Made by a program: the position numbers and the translations under genes
Source: Ramlibacter pinisoli
GTDB taxonomy: Bacteria > Pseudomonadota > Gammaproteobacteria > Burkholderiales > Burkholderiaceae_C
Assembly: GCF_009758015.1 (NCBI RefSeq)
Contig: NZ_WSEL01000002.1
Location: forward strand, 166,811 to 230,810
DNA: 64,000 nucleotides
Direction of reading: 5' to 3'
Notes under the pieces: generated by a model
What the model saw: the letters and a program-made list of their open reading frames with translations, nothing else
Database searches by the model: none
What the model was told of the DNA's origin: nothing
Shown here: positions 62,246 to 64,000 of the stretch, one piece after another
Layout of the letters: each line of letters opens with the position of its first letter
Numbering within the stretch: position 1 is the first letter of the stretch

Positions 62246-64000
62246 ATGGCCATCACCACCATCAACAGCGAAGACCGGCTGGTGCAGAAGACCTTTGCCG
62301 ACCACCTGCAGAACGTACTCGGCTGGGGCAGCGTCCACGCCTGGAAGCAGGAGACCTTTGGCCCCGGCGGCCTGCTTGGCCGCGCCGACACGAAGGAAGC
62401 CGTGCTGACGCGCGACCTGCGCGCCGCCCTCGTCCGCCTGAACAGTGAACTGCCCGACGGCGCGATCGACAGCGCGGTGCGTCAGCTCACCGCGTACGAC
62501 GTGAGCCGCTCGGCCGTGCAACACAACCGCGACTTCTACCGCCTGCTGCGCGGCGGCGTGCCGGTCGAATACCGCGACGCCGCCGGCCAGCGCAAGACCA
62601 CCCGCGCGCGCGTGATCGACTTCGACAACGCGCCCGGCGCCAACCGCTTTCTCGCGGTGCGCGAGCTGGTGCTGACCGGCGTGCGCACGCCCAACTACAA
62701 CCGCCGCGCCGACATCGTCTGCTTCGTCAATGGGCTGCCGCTGGTCTTCATCGAGCTGAAGGCGGTCTACAAGAACATCCGCGCCGGCTTCGACGGCAAC
62801 CTGCGCGACTATATGGACGAGCACGTCGTCGCCCATGCCTTCCACCACAACGCCTTCCTCGTGGTCAGCAACGGCGACAACGCGCGCTACGGCTCCATCA
62901 CCAGCGAGTGGGAACATTTCTACGAGTGGAAACGCCAGGACGAGCAGGATGCCGGCAGCGTGGCCGCGCAGGTGCTGCTCGACGGCATGCTGGCGCACGA
63001 CCGGCTGCTCGACATCGTCGAGAACTTCATCCTGTTCGACGAGAGCAAGGCCGGCGCCACGCGCAAGGTGGTGGCGCGCAACCACCAGGTGCTGGGCGTC
63101 AATAGGGCCGTCGCGTCGGTGGCTAGGCAGGAGGAACTGAAGCGGCAGTTCCCGCCCGGGGAGCGGCTGCGGCACCGGGTGGTGACGTTGCCGCTGGAGC
63201 GGAAAGAAGCGGAGCGAAGCCGCCGCGGGCGGCCGGCGGGCAACGAGCCTGCAGGAGCCTTGGTGGCCGCTGAGCGCACGCCCCCTTCTTACATCCCCGA
63301 AGGTCCGATAGAAATCATCGAGCGTGCGCACCCTGAGCTGGGGCGCCTGGGCGTGTTCTGGCACACCCAGGGCAGCGGCAAGTCGTACTCGATGGCCTTC
63401 TTCGCCGAGAAGGTGCGGCGCAAGCTGCCGGGCAACTTCACCTTCCTGCTGATGACGGACCGCGACGACCTGGACAGCCAGATCTACGGCAGCTTCGTCG
63501 GCTGCGGGATCGCCGACGCCAGGACGCCGCGTGCTGCGTCGGGCGTGCAGCTGCGGCATCTGCTGACCGAGAACCACGCCTACGTATTCAGCCTGATCCA
63601 CAAGTTCAACCAGGACGTCAGGCCCGGCGAGGCGTACAGCGAGCGCGACGACATCATCGTCGTCTCCGACGAGGCGCACCGCACGCAGGCCGGCCGGCTG
63701 GCGCGCAATATGCGGCTGGCGCTTCCGAACGCGGCCTTCATCGGATTCACCGGCACGCCGCTGTTTAAGCAGGACCAGATCACCCGGCGCATCTTCGGCG
63801 ACTACGTCTCTCGCTATGACTTTAAGCGCTCGGAAGAAGACGGCGCCACGGTCAAGCTGGTGTACGAGAACCGTGGCGAGAAGCTGGGCGTGGCACGCGC
63901 CGACCTGAACGAGCGCATCGCGCAGAAGATCGAGGAGGCCGAGCTCGACGCCGACCAAGCCGCCCTGCTGGAGAAGTTGCTCGGGCAGGACTACGAGGTC
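62246..64000 (+). CDS. hsdR: Type I restriction endonuclease subunit HsdR (partial, 3' end missing)
   Basis: The frame is open from the ATG at 62246 through the last base (585 codons), so the C-terminus lies beyond the window. The nuclease site is Asp156 in RADIVCF with Glu170 and Lys172 in FIELKA. The motor has Walker A TQGSGKS (about 374-380), DEAH (about 475-478) and TGTP. It translocates and cuts unmethylated DNA in complex with HsdM and HsdS. It follows hsdS after 39 bases. Confidence 0.93.
   Translation, partial: MAITTINSEDRLVQKTFADHLQNVLGWGSVHAWKQETFGPGGLLGRADTKEAVLTRDLRAALVRLNSELPDGAIDSAVRQLTAYDVSRSAVQHNRDFYRLLRGGVPVEYRDAAGQRKTTRARVIDFDNAPGANRFLAVRELVLTGVRTPNYNRRADIVCFVNGLPLVFIELKAVYKNIRAGFDGNLRDYMDEHVVAHAFHHNAFLVVSNGDNARYGSITSEWEHFYEWKRQDEQDAGSVAAQVLLDGMLAHDRLLDIVENFILFDESKAGATRKVVARNHQVLGVNRAVASVARQEELKRQFPPGERLRHRVVTLPLERKEAERSRRGRPAGNEPAGALVAAERTPPSYIPEGPIEIIERAHPELGRLGVFWHTQGSGKSYSMAFFAEKVRRKLPGNFTFLLMTDRDDLDSQIYGSFVGCGIADARTPRAASGVQLRHLLTENHAYVFSLIHKFNQDVRPGEAYSERDDIIVVSDEAHRTQAGRLARNMRLALPNAAFIGFTGTPLFKQDQITRRIFGDYVSRYDFKRSEEDGATVKLVYENRGEKLGVARADLNERIAQKIEEAELDADQAALLEKLLGQDYEV

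Noticed and set aside
61619..63958. Minus-strand frame of 779 codons opposite hsdS/hsdR
   Set aside because: It lies antisense to clear HsdS and HsdR coding sequence and shows only low-complexity translation.

Overview
This is a high-GC bacterial chromosome segment. Gene content points to a betaproteobacterium of the Burkholderiales, most likely Comamonadaceae: a TorF-type porin beside glnK-amtB, waaF next to ilvE and a CHCC zinc-finger gene, and a radA/alr/lplT neighbourhood. The family call is inference from gene families; no 16S gene is present. Coding density is very high, with many 4-base ATGA overlaps. I see no tRNA, rRNA or CRISPR array.

Bases 1-48,300 look like ordinary chromosome. 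In order: the 3' end of metH; a glycine-zipper protein; a four-gene cluster (deacetylase, GtrA, ArnT-like and GT2 enzymes) resembling a lipid A amino-sugar modification locus; yihY; yifB; a nitrogen-regulated torF-glnK-amtB operon with a visible sigma-54 promoter and an NtrC-type site; an SMP-30 lactonase and glcEF; a block of transporters with alr; a homoprotocatechuate (hpa) degradation operon read leftward from its MarR regulator; an SDR; a DUF1223 protein and radA; ilvE and waaF; a LysR/MFS/CMD-family cluster; a two-component system; an acyl-CoA ligase; ampG; an M48 protease; pyrF; uvrA; an MFS gene; and ssb.

Bases about 48,300-64,000 form an accessory island placed directly after the ssb terminator. 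Its left part carries two broken copies of a tyrosine-recombinase 5' end, followed by an intact copy that heads a tightly coupled eight-gene operon (49,570-58,063). The operon has three different tyrosine recombinases, two small HTH/coiled-coil proteins, a RecD2-like helicase and two tiny unknown proteins. Every junction overlaps, by ATGA or by an 8-base overlap. The layout recalls Tn554-type and Gamma-Mobile-Trio-type mobile elements. After a convergent KfrA_N-like mini-protein comes a type I restriction-modification system (hsdM-hsdS-hsdR), with hsdR running off the window. The recombinase operon is probably the mobility module and the restriction system its defence cargo. The right boundary lies outside the window, so element size and attachment sites cannot be settled here.
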